NCBI GenBank assembly: GCA_048498995.1
Contig: JBEHWX010000037.1
Location: forward strand, 1 to 53,633
Reading direction: 5' to 3'
Length of the DNA stretch: 53,633 nucleotides
From: JBEHWX01 sp048498995
GTDB taxonomy: Bacteria > Bacteroidota > Ignavibacteria > OLB7
Shown: positions 24,211 through 32,820 of the stretch, piece by piece
How the letters are laid out: every line of letters begins with the position of its first letter
Numbering within the stretch: the stretch's first letter is position 1
The notes under the pieces: model-generated
The model's input: the letters and a program-made list of their open reading frames with translations, nothing else
What the model was told of the DNA's origin: nothing
The model's database searches: none
Program-made: the position numbers and the translations under genes

Positions 24211-25162
24211 GCGCCCGAGCGTGATGGAGCCACGATCCGATAGCCGCGCCGGGTGGCGCCTCCGTCCGCATCGGGAGGAGGACGCCGAGGAGATCGCGAC
24301 CTTCCTCGCCGAGGCGAGCGATCTCGATCCGACGATACAGCCGGTGAGCGCGGCCGGATGGCGCTCGTTCGCCGGCATGCCCTTCAACCGCCGCGCGCGC
24401 GATTTCGCGGTGGCCGAGGAGGATGGCCGGATCGTCGGGCTGCTCACCTCCACCCTCCTCGACGGCGAGCGCGGCGCGGAGACGATCCGGCATTTCCGGA
24501 TCATCGTCCACCCCGAGCGCCGGCGACGTGGCATCGGCGCGGAGCTCTACGCGCTGGCGACGCGCTCGGAGCGGGGGGAGAGGATCGTTCAGTGCAATTG
24601 CCCGGACGAGTGGGCCGAGGGGCGGAGATTCCTGGAGCGGCGCGGCTTCGCCCCGGTCGAGGCCGATCTGGAGATGACCCGTCCGGCGCTCCCGAAGCCG
24701 GAGCGAAGCATGCCGGAGGGAGTCTCGATCCGCGCCTACCGCGGCCGGGAGGATCACGCCGTCTGGGCCGCGATCTACAATGAGGCATTCGGCGGCGAGC
24801 GGTCGTTCGCGCGGCAGACCGCCGAGACGATCGCCTCCTACGCCGAAGTGGAGGGCTTCCGGCTCTGGATCGCCGAGCGCGAGGGCTCGGCCGTCGGCTT
24901 CTGCTCGGTCGTCGACGCGGGTCCCGACGAGGGGACCATCGAGAGCCTGGCCACGCGGAGCCGGGAGCGGGGCCGCGGGATCGGCCGCGCGCTGACGACC
25001 CGCGCCATGTGCCGGCTTGCCGATGAGGGGAAGCTGAAGCTCCGGCTGAATGTGTTCGAGGAGAATCTTCCGGCCGTCTCGCTCTACCGCTCGCTCGGCT
25101 TCCGGATCGCCTCACGTACCCACCGATACTGGCTTGGCCCGCGCGGGCAGGACCTTCGATGA
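24197..25162 (+). CDS. tandem-GNAT N-acetyltransferase
   Basis: The 321-aa protein consists of two GNAT domains. The first (about residues 18-160) contains HFRIIVHPERRRRGIGAELYALA, an intact RRxGIG acetyl-CoA loop. The second (about 170-315) has TIESLATRSRERGRGIGRALTTRAM and the C-terminal LRLNVFEENLPAVSLYRSLGFR. Tandem GNATs include mycothiol synthase (MshD), but no mycothiol genes are present and the general double-GNAT group is very broad. Start 24197 overlaps the upstream lipoprotein gene; an ATG at 24224 is an equal alternative. The stop codon overlaps the acyl-CoA ligase start (ATGA). Confidence 0.9.
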   Translation: MSRSERPSVMEPRSDSRAGWRLRPHREEDAEEIATFLAEASDLDPTIQPVSAAGWRSFAGMPFNRRARDFAVAEEDGRIVGLLTSTLLDGERGAETIRHFRIIVHPERRRRGIGAELYALATRSERGERIVQCNCPDEWAEGRRFLERRGFAPVEADLEMTRPALPKPERSMPEGVSIRAYRGREDHAVWAAIYNEAFGGERSFARQTAETIASYAEVEGFRLWIAEREGSAVGFCSVVDAGPDEGTIESLATRSRERGRGIGRALTTRAMCRLADEGKLKLRLNVFEENLPAVSLYRSLGFRIASRTHRYWLGPRGQDLR

Positions 25163-26724
25163 CCATCTGGCAGACGCTCGAACGGGCGCGACATCTTCAC
25201 GTCGACAACATCGCGGTCGTCGACGGCGGCGCCCGGCTGACCTACGGGGAGATCTACGATCGGATAACGGCCCTCGCGCGGTTCCTGCGCTCGCGCGGCA
25301 TCGGCGCGGAGGACCGGATCGCGATCCTCGACGGCAACTCCCTCCAGTTTCTGGAGACCTACTACGCCACGGCCGGCATCGGCGCCATCCTCGCGCCGCT
25401 GAATATCCGGCTGGCCCCGGAGGAGCTTGCCGTGATCCTGCGCGATGCCGGCGCGCGCCTCCTTGTGGCCTCCCCGGCCCATGCTCCGCTCGTGAGCGCC
25501 CTTCGCCGCCTCGACATTCCCCTGGAAGGTATCCTCTGGACCGACACGCCGATCGCCGACGACGGCGGGCTGCCGGAGTTCGACTACGCGCGGTCGCTCG
25601 TGGAGCATCAGGGAGCGTTCACTCCGGCGCGCGTCGAGGCCGACGCGGTGGCGCATCTCTACTACACCAGCGGCACCACCGGCCGGAGCAAGGGGGTGAT
25701 GCTCACCCACCGGAACGTGACCACCCACGCCCTCGGCACGATCGCCGAGCTCCAGCTCGGCGAGAGCGACGTCTGGGGCCATATCGCCCCGATGTTCCAT
25801 CTGGCCGACGCGTGGGCCACGTTCGCGATCACGATGGTCGGCGGCCGGCACGTGATGCTCCCGAGGTTCGATGCCGGCGAGACGCTCGCGGCGATCGAGC
25901 GGGAGAAGATCACGATCACCAACCTGATCCCGACGATGCTCAACCTGATGGCGCGGCATCCGTCGGCCGGCGCGCACGACTACTCGAGCCTTCGGGTGAT
26001 CCTGAGCGGCGGCGCCGCGATCGCCCCGGAGGTGATCCGCCGCATCGTCAATCTCTTCGGCTGCGAATACTGCCAGACCTACGGGATGACCGAGACCAGC
26101 CCCTACCTGACGTTGAGCCTCCTGAAGGAGAGCCTCCGGCATCTCCCGGCGCTGGAGCAGTTCCGCTACCGCGCGAAGACCGGACGCCCGTTCATCACCG
26201 TGGAGCTGCGCGTGGTCGGCGAGGATGGACGCGACGTGCGCGACGACGAAACGGAGGTCGGGGAGATCTGGGTGCGGGGGGAGACCGTGACTCCCGGCTA
26301 CTGGCAACTTCCGGAGGAGACCGCCGCGGCATTCTCCGACGGCTGGCTCCGCACCGGCGATCTGGCCGTGCTCGACGACGAGGGATACGTCACGATCGTC
26401 GATCGGAAAAAGGACATGATCATCAGCGGCGGGGAGAACATCTACTCGATCGAGGTGGAGAACGTGCTCTATCGGCATCCGGGGATTCTGGAGGCGGCGG
26501 TCTTCGGCGTGCCGGACCCGATCTTCGGCGAGACGGTGCGCGCCGCGGTGGTGCTGCGCGATGGGGAGATGGCCACCGAGGGGGAGATCATCGAGTTCTG
26601 CCGCGAGCATCTCGGCGGCTACAAGGTGCCGCGCTCGGTGATCTTTCTCTCCGAGCTCCCCCGCACCGGCTCCGGCAAGATCACGAAGAAGAGGCTGCGC
26701 GACGAGCATCGGACGGATGGATGA
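25159..26724 (+). CDS. AMP-forming acyl-CoA synthetase (FadD-like)
   Basis: The 521-aa enzyme belongs to the adenylate-forming superfamily and would activate a carboxylic acid as an acyl adenylate, then transfer it to CoA. Motifs in order: A3 P-loop YYTSGTTGRSKGVMLTH (about residue 170), A5 QTYGMTETSPY, A7 GWLRTGDLAVLDDEGYVTIVDR, A8 KKDMIISGGENIYSIEVE and A10 PRTGSGKITKK with the catalytic lysine. The length fits medium/long-chain acyl-CoA ligases; chain length cannot be inferred. ATGA overlap with the GNAT gene indicates a coupled lipoprotein-GNAT-ligase operon. Confidence 0.93.
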   Translation: MTIWQTLERARHLHVDNIAVVDGGARLTYGEIYDRITALARFLRSRGIGAEDRIAILDGNSLQFLETYYATAGIGAILAPLNIRLAPEELAVILRDAGARLLVASPAHAPLVSALRRLDIPLEGILWTDTPIADDGGLPEFDYARSLVEHQGAFTPARVEADAVAHLYYTSGTTGRSKGVMLTHRNVTTHALGTIAELQLGESDVWGHIAPMFHLADAWATFAITMVGGRHVMLPRFDAGETLAAIEREKITITNLIPTMLNLMARHPSAGAHDYSSLRVILSGGAAIAPEVIRRIVNLFGCEYCQTYGMTETSPYLTLSLLKESLRHLPALEQFRYRAKTGRPFITVELRVVGEDGRDVRDDETEVGEIWVRGETVTPGYWQLPEETAAAFSDGWLRTGDLAVLDDEGYVTIVDRKKDMIISGGENIYSIEVENVLYRHPGILEAAVFGVPDPIFGETVRAAVVLRDGEMATEGEIIEFCREHLGGYKVPRSVIFLSELPRTGSGKITKKRLRDEHRTDG

Positions 26725-26892
26725 AACGCCCGGGTTCAGCCGCGTGTAATCCGCCGACGCCGGATCGAACGGATCGGGAGCCCGGGCATCACGCCCCGCG
26801 CATGTCGAAGCGGAGGCCCAGGCCGGCCTCACCGAGCCGGAGCACGGCGGCGACTTCATGATTCCTCACTCTCCATGCTCAACATCTCTTCC

Positions 26893-27282
26893 ATGATGAT
26901 ACGTGAAAACATCAGCGGCGGCGCGCCCTGGGAGCCGATCGTCGGCTATTCGCGCGCGGTGAAGGTGGGACCGTTCGTGCAGGTGGCCGGCACCACGGCA
27001 ACCGATGAGACCGGCGCGGTGGTCGGCCCGGACGATCCCTACGCGCAGACGATGCAGGCGCTCGGCAACATCCGCCGGGCGCTCGAGCGCGCCGGCGCGT
27101 CGCTGGAGCACGTGGTCCGCACCAGGATGTTCGTCACCGATATCTCGCGGTGGGAGGAGATCGGCCGGGCGCACGGCGAGTTCTTCCGACAGATCCGTCC
27201 GGTGGCCACGATGGTCGAGGTATCGCGCCTGATCGACCCGGCGATGATCGTCGAGATCGAGGTGGACGCGATTATTCCCTGA
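26893..27282 (+). CDS. RidA/YjgF/UK114 family protein
   Basis: The 129-aa product matches the Rid family: RENISGGAPWEPIVGYSRAVKVGPFVQVAGTTA, YAQTMQALGNIRRALERAGASLEHVVRTRMFVTDISRWEEIGRAHGEFF and ATMVEVSRLIDPAMIVEIEVDAI. The Arg of VVRTRMF corresponds to the residue required for imine/enamine deaminase activity. This branch (SGGAPWEP start) differs from canonical RidA, so its precise substrate is open. In-frame ATGs lie at 26875, 26893 and 26896; none has a Shine-Dalgarno. The later ones match the family N-terminus. Confidence 0.9.
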   Translation: MMIRENISGGAPWEPIVGYSRAVKVGPFVQVAGTTATDETGAVVGPDDPYAQTMQALGNIRRALERAGASLEHVVRTRMFVTDISRWEEIGRAHGEFFRQIRPVATMVEVSRLIDPAMIVEIEVDAIIP

Positions 27283-27439
27283 TCGTCCCCTCATCCGGCA
27301 ACGCGACACGAGGCCACCGTCGTGGAGTCTCCGCGATGAGCTTCCACGATGGGGCGCTTCGATGGCCGAGCGGCGGCGCGCGGCGGCGCGCGGCGCGGTA
27401 ACAAATGGAACCCGGGCCTAGGATATGCGGCCGGAGCAG

Positions 27440-27447
27440 TAGATTTG
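27440..27447 (+). promoter_or_regulatory. TAGATTTG -7 box upstream of the aspartic protease-like gene
   Basis: TAGATTTG fits TAnnTTTG exactly and lies 35 bp before the ATG at 27483. No TTTG is present at the expected -33 position, so this is only a partial Bacteroidota-type promoter. Confidence 0.3.
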
Positions 27448-27482
27448 CCGGTCATTTCCCGGACACAGACAGCCAGGTTCGC

Positions 27483-28280
27483 ATGGTTCCGTTCACGATT
27501 CATCAGCTCAAGCTCTTCGTGCAGGCCGAGATCAACGATCGTCTCGTGCTCGCCTATCTCGATACCGGCACGCCGCGCACGCTCCTCTCCCCCGATGGCG
27601 CCCGTCGCTTCCTTTCCGGACCGCAGTCGTCGGCGCCGAACGCGGCGGTCGCGCTCGGCTCGGTGCGTTTTCTCGAAATGGAGTTCCGGGACGTTCCGGC
27701 CACCGTCGCCGAGCTGGAGCATCTGTCGGAGATCCCGTTCGACGCGCCGCTGGCGCTCGGCGCGCAGGTGCTCCTGTCGATGCCGCTGATCCTCGACTTC
27801 AAGCGTCACCAGATCGGCTTCGCCGATCAGCCGCTCCGTCGCGAGCTGGCGGTGATCCCGGCGGAGTTCCATCGCGGCCTGACGATGATCCCCTTCACGC
27901 TCAACGGCCGGGAGCTCCGCGGCATCATCGACACCGGCTCCGGCTACTCGGTGATCAACGCCGCGCGCGCGCCGCAGCTCCTCGGACGCTCGGAGCTCAG
28001 CTTCGAGCTCGAGGTGGCCGGCGCCGATGAGAAGATGAAGGTCTACCGCTCCCCGGATCTCGTTGCCGGCGACGTGTCGCTCGGCGACTGCGAGTATCTG
28101 CTGATGGACCTTTCGGATGCCGAGCGCGGGCTCGGCACGCAGATCGACTTCATCCTCGGCGTCAACACGCTGATCACCTCCGGACGCGTCTGGGTGCTGA
28201 ACTTCGCCGGACGGAACGTCAGGATCGTCCGCAACGGCATCGAGGTGATGGGGAACGCCGGCAGCGACATCATCGTCTGA
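27483..28280 (+). CDS. two-lobed retropepsin-like aspartic protease
   Basis: The 265-aa protein contains two similar halves. Each begins with a beta strand leading to an aspartic protease motif: LVLAYLDTGTPRTLLS (D27-T-G) and LRGIIDTGSGYSVIN (D150-T-G). Each ends with a Leu-Gly/ILDF segment: LGAQVLLSMPLILDF and FILGVNTLITSGRVWVLNF. In retropepsins two DTG subunits form one active site across a dimer; here both copies are in one chain, as in pepsins, but the length and motifs are of the bacterial retropepsin-like type. There is no signal peptide, so it is probably cytoplasmic. Duplication is clear and proteolytic activity is inferred. An ATG at 27405 in frame lacks support. Confidence 0.8.
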   Translation: MVPFTIHQLKLFVQAEINDRLVLAYLDTGTPRTLLSPDGARRFLSGPQSSAPNAAVALGSVRFLEMEFRDVPATVAELEHLSEIPFDAPLALGAQVLLSMPLILDFKRHQIGFADQPLRRELAVIPAEFHRGLTMIPFTLNGRELRGIIDTGSGYSVINAARAPQLLGRSELSFELEVAGADEKMKVYRSPDLVAGDVSLGDCEYLLMDLSDAERGLGTQIDFILGVNTLITSGRVWVLNFAGRNVRIVRNGIEVMGNAGSDIIV

Positions 28281-28343
28281 CCGGCACGCCCCCGCGGACC
28301 CGATCGCGGGGAGCACGCATCCGAACGGCCAAACCTCGACGAC

Positions 28344-29111
28344 ATGGCAGCGACATCCCTCTTCGACCTCACCGGCCGGGTCGCTCTGGTGACCGGCGCC
28401 TCGCGCGGGCTCGGCGCCGCCGCGGCCGAGATCCTGGCCGATGCCGGCGCGAGCCTGCTTCTGCTCGGCCGCGAACGGCGGACGCTCGAGGAGCGCCGCG
28501 ACGCGCTCACCGCCTCCGGCGCCCGCGCCGAGATCATCGTGGCCGACATGGGAACGGCCGAGGAAGCGCGGCGCGCGGCCGCCGAGGCAACGGAGCTGAT
28601 GGGGCGCGTGGACATTCTGGTCAACAACGCCGGCATCATCCGGCGCTCGCCGGCCGAAGCCTATCCGCTCGAGGACTGGCGCGCGGTGCTCGACGTGAAT
28701 CTCACCGGCGTCTTCCTTCTCTGCCAGGAGATCGGCCGGGGAATGATCGAGCGCCGACACGGCAAAATCATCAACATCGCCTCCCTCCTCTCCTTCTCCG
28801 GCGGCCTGAATGTTGCGGCCTATACCGCCAGCAAAAGCGGTCTGGCCGGCCTTACGCGCGCCCTGGCCAACGAGTGGGGACGCCTCGGCGTGAACGTCAA
28901 CGCGATCGCGCCGGGATATTTCCACACCGAGGCGACCGAGGCGCTCCGGAACAATCCCGAGCGCTACCAGGCACTGCTGGCCCGCATCCCGATGGGACGC
29001 TGGGGAGAGCCGGACGACCTGAAGGGAACGATCCTCTGGCTGGCCTCCCGCGCCAGCGACTACGTCAATGGCCAGATCATCGCCGTCGACGGCGGCTGGC
29101 TGGCCGCCTGA
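28344..29111 (+). CDS. SDR-family oxidoreductase (KduD/gluconate dehydrogenase-like)
   Basis: The 255-aa classical short-chain dehydrogenase has the cofactor loop VTGASRGLGAAAA (from residue 16), NNAGI at 94-98 and catalytic S147, Y160 and K164 (YTASK). C-terminal PMGRWGEPDDLKGTILWLAS and VDGGW complete the fold. The start FDLTGRVALVTGAS and the C-terminus resemble 2-deoxy-D-gluconate/gluconate 5-dehydrogenases, but substrate assignment in SDRs from sequence alone is unreliable. It lies 64 bp after the aspartic protease-like gene and 91 bp before bshB1, same orientation. Confidence 0.92.
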   Translation: MAATSLFDLTGRVALVTGASRGLGAAAAEILADAGASLLLLGRERRTLEERRDALTASGARAEIIVADMGTAEEARRAAAEATELMGRVDILVNNAGIIRRSPAEAYPLEDWRAVLDVNLTGVFLLCQEIGRGMIERRHGKIINIASLLSFSGGLNVAAYTASKSGLAGLTRALANEWGRLGVNVNAIAPGYFHTEATEALRNNPERYQALLARIPMGRWGEPDDLKGTILWLASRASDYVNGQIIAVDGGWLAA

Positions 29112-29201
29112 GATGCCCGAGACGCCTCCCGGCGCCGAGGCACAGACTCCGATACGCCGCGCCGAGGCACGGCCCCCTCCCGGAACCGAATCATCGAAGC
29201 C

Positions 29202-29939
29202 ATGGTGGACATACTCGCCTTTGCGGCACATCCCGACGACGCCGAGCTCTGCATCGGCGGCACGCTTCTGAAGGCACGCCAGCTCGGGCGGACCTTCGCG
29301 ATCTGCGATCTGACCCAGGGAGAGCGCGGCACGCGCGGCTCGATGGATCTGCGCCATGCCGAGACCGAGCGCGCCAACCAGGTCCTCGGCATCGGCCGGG
29401 AGCTGCGCTGGAACCTCGGCATGCCGGATGGCGACATCCAGATCACCAAGGAGAACATCACCGCGGTGGTGCGCGCCATCAGGCACTTCCGTCCGAAGGT
29501 GATACTCTTCCCCTGGGAGAAGGATCGGCATCCGGATCACGAGCACGCGCATCGACTGGTGCGCGAGGCATATTTCGACGCGGGGCTCCGGCACATCGAG
29601 ACCCGTTTCGACGGCGTGCAGGCGCCTCACCGTCCCGAGCGGATGTTCACCTACATGCAGCGCTACGAGCGGACGCCGGATTTCATCGTGGACGTCAGCG
29701 ACGTGTTCGATCAGAAGATGGAGGCCGTTGCCGCCTACTCGTCGCAGTTCACCGTGCCTGGGCGCGCTCCGGAGCCGCGTCCGGGCGAGCCGACGACGTT
29801 CGTGTCGCAGCCGGAGTTCATGGAGTATATCGTGGCGCGGATGCGGCACTGGGGATTTCTGATCGGCGCGCGCTACGGCGAGGGATTCTGCGCCGTGGAA
29901 GGGCCGATGAAGGTGCGCGACCTGATGGACCTGGTCTAA
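29202..29939 (+). CDS. bshB1: BshB1-type bacillithiol biosynthesis deacetylase
   Basis: The 245-aa protein is a PIG-L/LmbE zinc deacetylase with the metal site in AHPDDAE (H10, D13) and HPDH (H113). BshB1-type blocks DILAFAAHPDDAELCIGGTL, LTQGERGTRGS, RNP-like RWNLGMPDGDI and SQFTVPG..F are present. BshB1 removes the acetyl group from GlcNAc-malate in bacillithiol synthesis, giving the low-molecular-weight thiol used by Firmicutes, Deinococci and Bacteroidota/Chlorobi. The other pathway genes (bshA, bshC) are not in this window. A strong hairpin follows 45 bp after the stop codon. Confidence 0.9.
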   Translation: MVDILAFAAHPDDAELCIGGTLLKARQLGRTFAICDLTQGERGTRGSMDLRHAETERANQVLGIGRELRWNLGMPDGDIQITKENITAVVRAIRHFRPKVILFPWEKDRHPDHEHAHRLVREAYFDAGLRHIETRFDGVQAPHRPERMFTYMQRYERTPDFIVDVSDVFDQKMEAVAAYSSQFTVPGRAPEPRPGEPTTFVSQPEFMEYIVARMRHWGFLIGARYGEGFCAVEGPMKVRDLMDLV

Positions 29940-29983
29940 GAGCGACCCGGTTCGGGCGATAGATCCGAGATCGTGATCATGAG

Positions 29984-30012
29984 AGCGGGGAGGCCGGGGC
30001 GGCTTCCCCGCT
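29984..30012 (+). terminator. 12-bp hairpin terminator after bshB1
   Basis: AGCGGGGA-G-GCC (29984-29995) pairs with GGC-T-TCCCCGCT (30001-30012), with one G/T wobble and a 5-nt loop. TTGCATTTC follows. It cleanly separates bshB1 from the lower-GC gene beyond. Confidence 0.7.
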
Positions 30013-30042
30013 TTGCATTTCGGGGGTGCTTTGCTAGGTTGC
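30012..30042 (+). promoter_or_regulatory. TTTG-N19-TAGGTTGC promoter candidate
   Basis: TTTG (30012-30015) and TAGGTTGC (30035-30042) have the spacing of the Bacteroidota promoter, with two mismatches in the -7 box. It overlaps the last base of the bshB1 terminator and would give a leader of about 125 nt for the gene at 30171. Confidence 0.3.
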
Positions 30043-30170
30043 CCTTCCTGGCCGGCGGGCGTGCCACCCCACGCAGTTCCACGGCCATCCCACGCCCGAC
30101 GGTGCCCCTTCCGCACGGTTCCAGATCCACGTTCGGACCAACGGTCCGAACCCATCACGCGTACATAGCC

Positions 30171-31379
30171 ATGTCCGATCCACAGACCACGAGCGCGCAG
30201 CCGAAAATCATCACGGCTCCCTCCACGATATCGAACGATTCCAACGCGGACTCCAAGGAGCCAGGCGCCGTCCGATGGCGGCGATGGATCTGCGCGATTC
30301 CAATTTCCACCACCGGATTCGTGCTTATCTGCGCATTTCTGACGCAATCGGCATTGATCGGCGGAAGCATTTTCGGCATCCCGGCATATCAGATATTACG
30401 CCCGGTCGATCTCGGCAATCTGCCGCACCTTGCCGGGCTCACTCCCGCTCAAATTCACGGCATCGACACCGCGCGCATAGGCTGGGTTTCCGCGGCATTC
30501 CTCCACGCAATCGTCTGCATCGGCACAATCGTTTCAGGGCTATGGATAATATTCTATGGACATTCCGCAAAGCTACAGAAGCCTATACCCGGCAATGGAA
30601 GCAACGGCAATTCAAATATCTCTCGATGGAATGCCATCACGCAATCCGGTGTCGTCGCACTTCTTGCTTCCGCCGTTATCTCCGTTTTCATTGTCACATA
30701 TACGCACCACAAAATTGCCGATGAGGTTATCTCCATCATCACGACATCCGAGGCGAATGCATCGGCACTGCACACCGTCGTCTTCGCGTTGAACTGCCTC
30801 ACGTTCACATCGGCGATCTTTCTTATCTCTCTCGGAGCAATCATGCTCTACACGCCGAAGCCGTACCTGCAATGGATCTACGCCACCGACAACCAGGAGG
30901 GTAAGCCTGCCCCAGGCAACAACCAGGAGAATCAATCCGACCCGAGCAACGACATCACGCACTACATGGCGGCGCAATCGCAGGAGTGCAAGGTCATCTT
31001 CTACTTCGGCGCGGCGGTGCTGGTGACGGCGATCATACGGCTGCACGCGTTCTTCGGATGGGCCATCTCCTATTATCCGCGGGAGAGCGGCGTCGACGCC
31101 ACCGGCCTCAGGCACCTGCTCGAAAGCATCGCCACCACCTGGGGCATCTTCGCCACGCTACTGCTGCTGGCGATGTATCTGCCGATCTACATCACGCTCC
31201 GGCATCGATCGTTCCACCTGGTCCATCGGTGTCAGCACGGGGAGTGCCGCGCCAAACACCGCAAGTGGCTGAAGAGAAACGGCTTCGTCACCTCCAACGC
31301 CCAGCTACTCTCGAAGGCCGCCGCGATGCTGAGCCCCTTCCTCGTCGGCCAGGCCAGCGAGCTCTTCAAAGGAATTTGA
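30171..31379 (+). CDS. lower-GC multi-pass membrane protein, unknown function
   Basis: The 402-aa product has an N-terminal Ser/Thr/Asn-rich cytoplasmic stretch (to about residue 40) and five or six transmembrane segments, including WICAIPISTTGFVLICAFL, AAFLHAIVCIGTIVSGLWIIF, GVVALLASAVISVFIVTY, LTFTSAIFLISLGAIML, IFYFGAAVLVTAIIRL and WGIFATLLLLAMYLPIYI. A Gln/Asn-rich loop (PGNNQENQSDPSND) separates the halves. I recognise no family. The 5' two-thirds is visibly less GC-rich than its neighbours, with codons such as ATA, TTA-like and AAT that are rare elsewhere here, pointing to foreign origin. The ATG at 30171 starts after the promoter candidate; upstream in-frame ATGs read through low-complexity sequence. 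Its stop codon lies inside an inverted copy of the 73-bp repeat. Confidence 0.75.
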   Translation: MSDPQTTSAQPKIITAPSTISNDSNADSKEPGAVRWRRWICAIPISTTGFVLICAFLTQSALIGGSIFGIPAYQILRPVDLGNLPHLAGLTPAQIHGIDTARIGWVSAAFLHAIVCIGTIVSGLWIIFYGHSAKLQKPIPGNGSNGNSNISRWNAITQSGVVALLASAVISVFIVTYTHHKIADEVISIITTSEANASALHTVVFALNCLTFTSAIFLISLGAIMLYTPKPYLQWIYATDNQEGKPAPGNNQENQSDPSNDITHYMAAQSQECKVIFYFGAAVLVTAIIRLHAFFGWAISYYPRESGVDATGLRHLLESIATTWGIFATLLLLAMYLPIYITLRHRSFHLVHRCQHGECRAKHRKWLKRNGFVTSNAQLLSKAAAMLSPFLVGQASELFKGI

Positions 31380-31419
31380 AGAGAATTGAGAATTGAGAAT
31401 GAAGAATGATGAAATCACC
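31374..31419 (-). repeat. inverted single copy of the 73-bp repeat core
   Basis: Read on the minus strand, this stretch matches the core of the array downstream (GTGATTTCAT, then CATTCTTCATTCTCAATTC, then TCTTC). It differs by lacking a GGTTCAG heptamer and gaining an extra heptamer AATTCTC. It overlaps the stop codon of the membrane protein gene. Confidence 0.8.
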
Positions 31420-31606
31420 GCCGATCAGGTATGGGACTGCCTCAGGTCACCGTACACGGAGCGGTCAGCCGCAACGGTCAGCCGCAACCATCAGTCGGGG
31501 CGGATCGTCGTAACCGCTCACCGATTCCCTGTTCGTGGCCAACCTCATGCCTCTTTCGCAACCCTGGGAGGATTGCCTCGTAGGGATCCGCATCGCTCCA
31601 GCGGAA

Positions 31607-32114
31607 CCAAGTAGTCCGAGCCATGAGCCACGTGATTTCATGGTTCAGCATTCTTCATTCTCAATTCTCTTCCGCGGTGCCAAGTAGTCCGAGCCATGAG
31701 CCACGTGATTTCATGGTTCAGCATTCTTCATTCTCAATTCTCTTCCGCGGCGCCAAGCAGTCCGAGCCATGAGCAACGTGATTTCATGGTTCAGCATTCT
31801 TCATTCTCAATTCTCTTCCGCGGCGCCAAGTAGTCCGAGCCATGTGCCACGTGATTTCATGGTTCAGCATTCTTCATTCTCAATTCTCTTCCGCGGCGCC
31901 AAGTAGTCCGAGCCATGTGCCACGTGATTTCATGGTTCAGCATTCTTCATTCTCAATTCTCTTCCGCGGCGCCAAGTAGTCCGAGCCATGAGCCACGTGA
32001 TTTCATGGTTCAGCATTCTTCATTCTCAATTCTCTTCCGCGGCGCCGAGTAGTCCGAGCCATGAGCAACGTGATTTCATGGTTCATCATTCTTCATTCTC
32101 AATTCTCTTCAAAT
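31607..32114 (+). repeat. 73-bp direct-repeat array, 7 copies
   Basis: TCCGAGCCATG recurs with exact 73-bp spacing (GAG at 31618, 31691, 31764, 31837, 31910, 31983 and 32056). Each unit holds an imperfect hairpin, CCATGA/TCATGG around a CACGTG, then a heptamer-rich tract (CATTCTTCATTCTCAATTC) and TCTTCCGCGGCGCCAAGTAG. Single-base variants (GAG/GTG, CAC/AAC) distinguish copies. The last unit is truncated and joins the ATG of the next gene without any spacer. There are no unique spacers, so it is not a CRISPR array. 31420-31606 contains no recognisable gene. Confidence 0.93.
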
Positions 32115-32820
32115 GTTGCCTTTGCTGCGCCGATACGGCATTCCCGCTTCCGTGCTCGCCATCGTCGTGGCGGGCGCGATGATGATCCTCGTTCCACGCG
32201 CCGGCCTTCTGGCCAGCGATCCCCCCAGCCTTCCGTCGATCACCTGCACCTTTACGTTCGATGATCTCTCGCGTCCCGATGAGCGCGCGTGGGTGGAAGG
32301 AGTGCTCAAGGCCAACGGCGCCGAGATCGAGGAGCCGGGGATCGTGTCGAAGGTCGTCACCGGCGCCAGGGAAGCGGCCGCCAGCAGCTCCGACGCGCCG
32401 GCCGCGAGTGCCTCGGTCACCTACAGCTGTACCGTGCGCGATGCCTCGTCGCTCGGACGGATCCACGCCGCGCTGATGGCCGGACGCCCGGGCGGACCGC
32501 AGCCGATCTTCGACGCCGGCACGCCGACCTACGCGATGAGCTACACCACCGCGCGCATGGAAGGCGGACTCCAGGCGATCGCGCGCTTCACGGTCTCGCC
32601 GGACGCCGAGCTGTACGTGAAGAGCCCCGGCGGCGAGGAGCGTGACGCCAGCGGCTCGATCGATCGCGCCACCGGAAAGGTTGCCCTCGCAACCACCATC
32701 GCCAAGGGGCAGAATTACCTGCTGGCGCGGACCAAGCGTGGTGGCGTGGAGCGCTTCCTCCGCATCGACCTCTATTCGGGAGCATCGCAGGATATCGACC
32801 GGAGCGCCTACGGCGAGTGA
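32113..32820 (+). CDS. membrane-anchored protein of unknown function
   Basis: The 235-aa product starts with an uncleaved-looking signal anchor (YGIPASVLAIVVAGAMMILVP), then an extracytoplasmic region with three beta-rich segments (SITCTFTFDDLSRPDERAWVEGVLKANGAEI, SVTYSCTVRDASSLGRIHAALMAGR, YAMSYTTARMEGGLQAIARFTV). The pattern of two FTFDDLS/CTVRDAS segments, each followed by a helix, suggests two small alpha-beta repeats; no family recognised. The start codon abuts the 73-bp repeat array, so its leader, and perhaps its promoter, consists of repeat sequence. No terminator is obvious after it. Confidence 0.7.
   Translation: MLPLLRRYGIPASVLAIVVAGAMMILVPRAGLLASDPPSLPSITCTFTFDDLSRPDERAWVEGVLKANGAEIEEPGIVSKVVTGAREAAASSSDAPAASASVTYSCTVRDASSLGRIHAALMAGRPGGPQPIFDAGTPTYAMSYTTARMEGGLQAIARFTVSPDAELYVKSPGGEERDASGSIDRATGKVALATTIAKGQNYLLARTKRGGVERFLRIDLYSGASQDIDRSAYGE

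Noticed and set aside
27291..30347. Open minus-strand frame of about 1000 codons
   Set aside because: It spans four well-supported plus-strand genes and their intergenic regions, and its product is low-complexity.
31393..31614. 73-codon frame between the inverted and direct repeat copies
   Set aside because: It starts inside the repeat, has no ribosome-binding site and no recognisable content.
31607..32114. CRISPR array
   Set aside because: Units are near-identical over the whole 73 bp with no variable spacers, and there are no cas genes.
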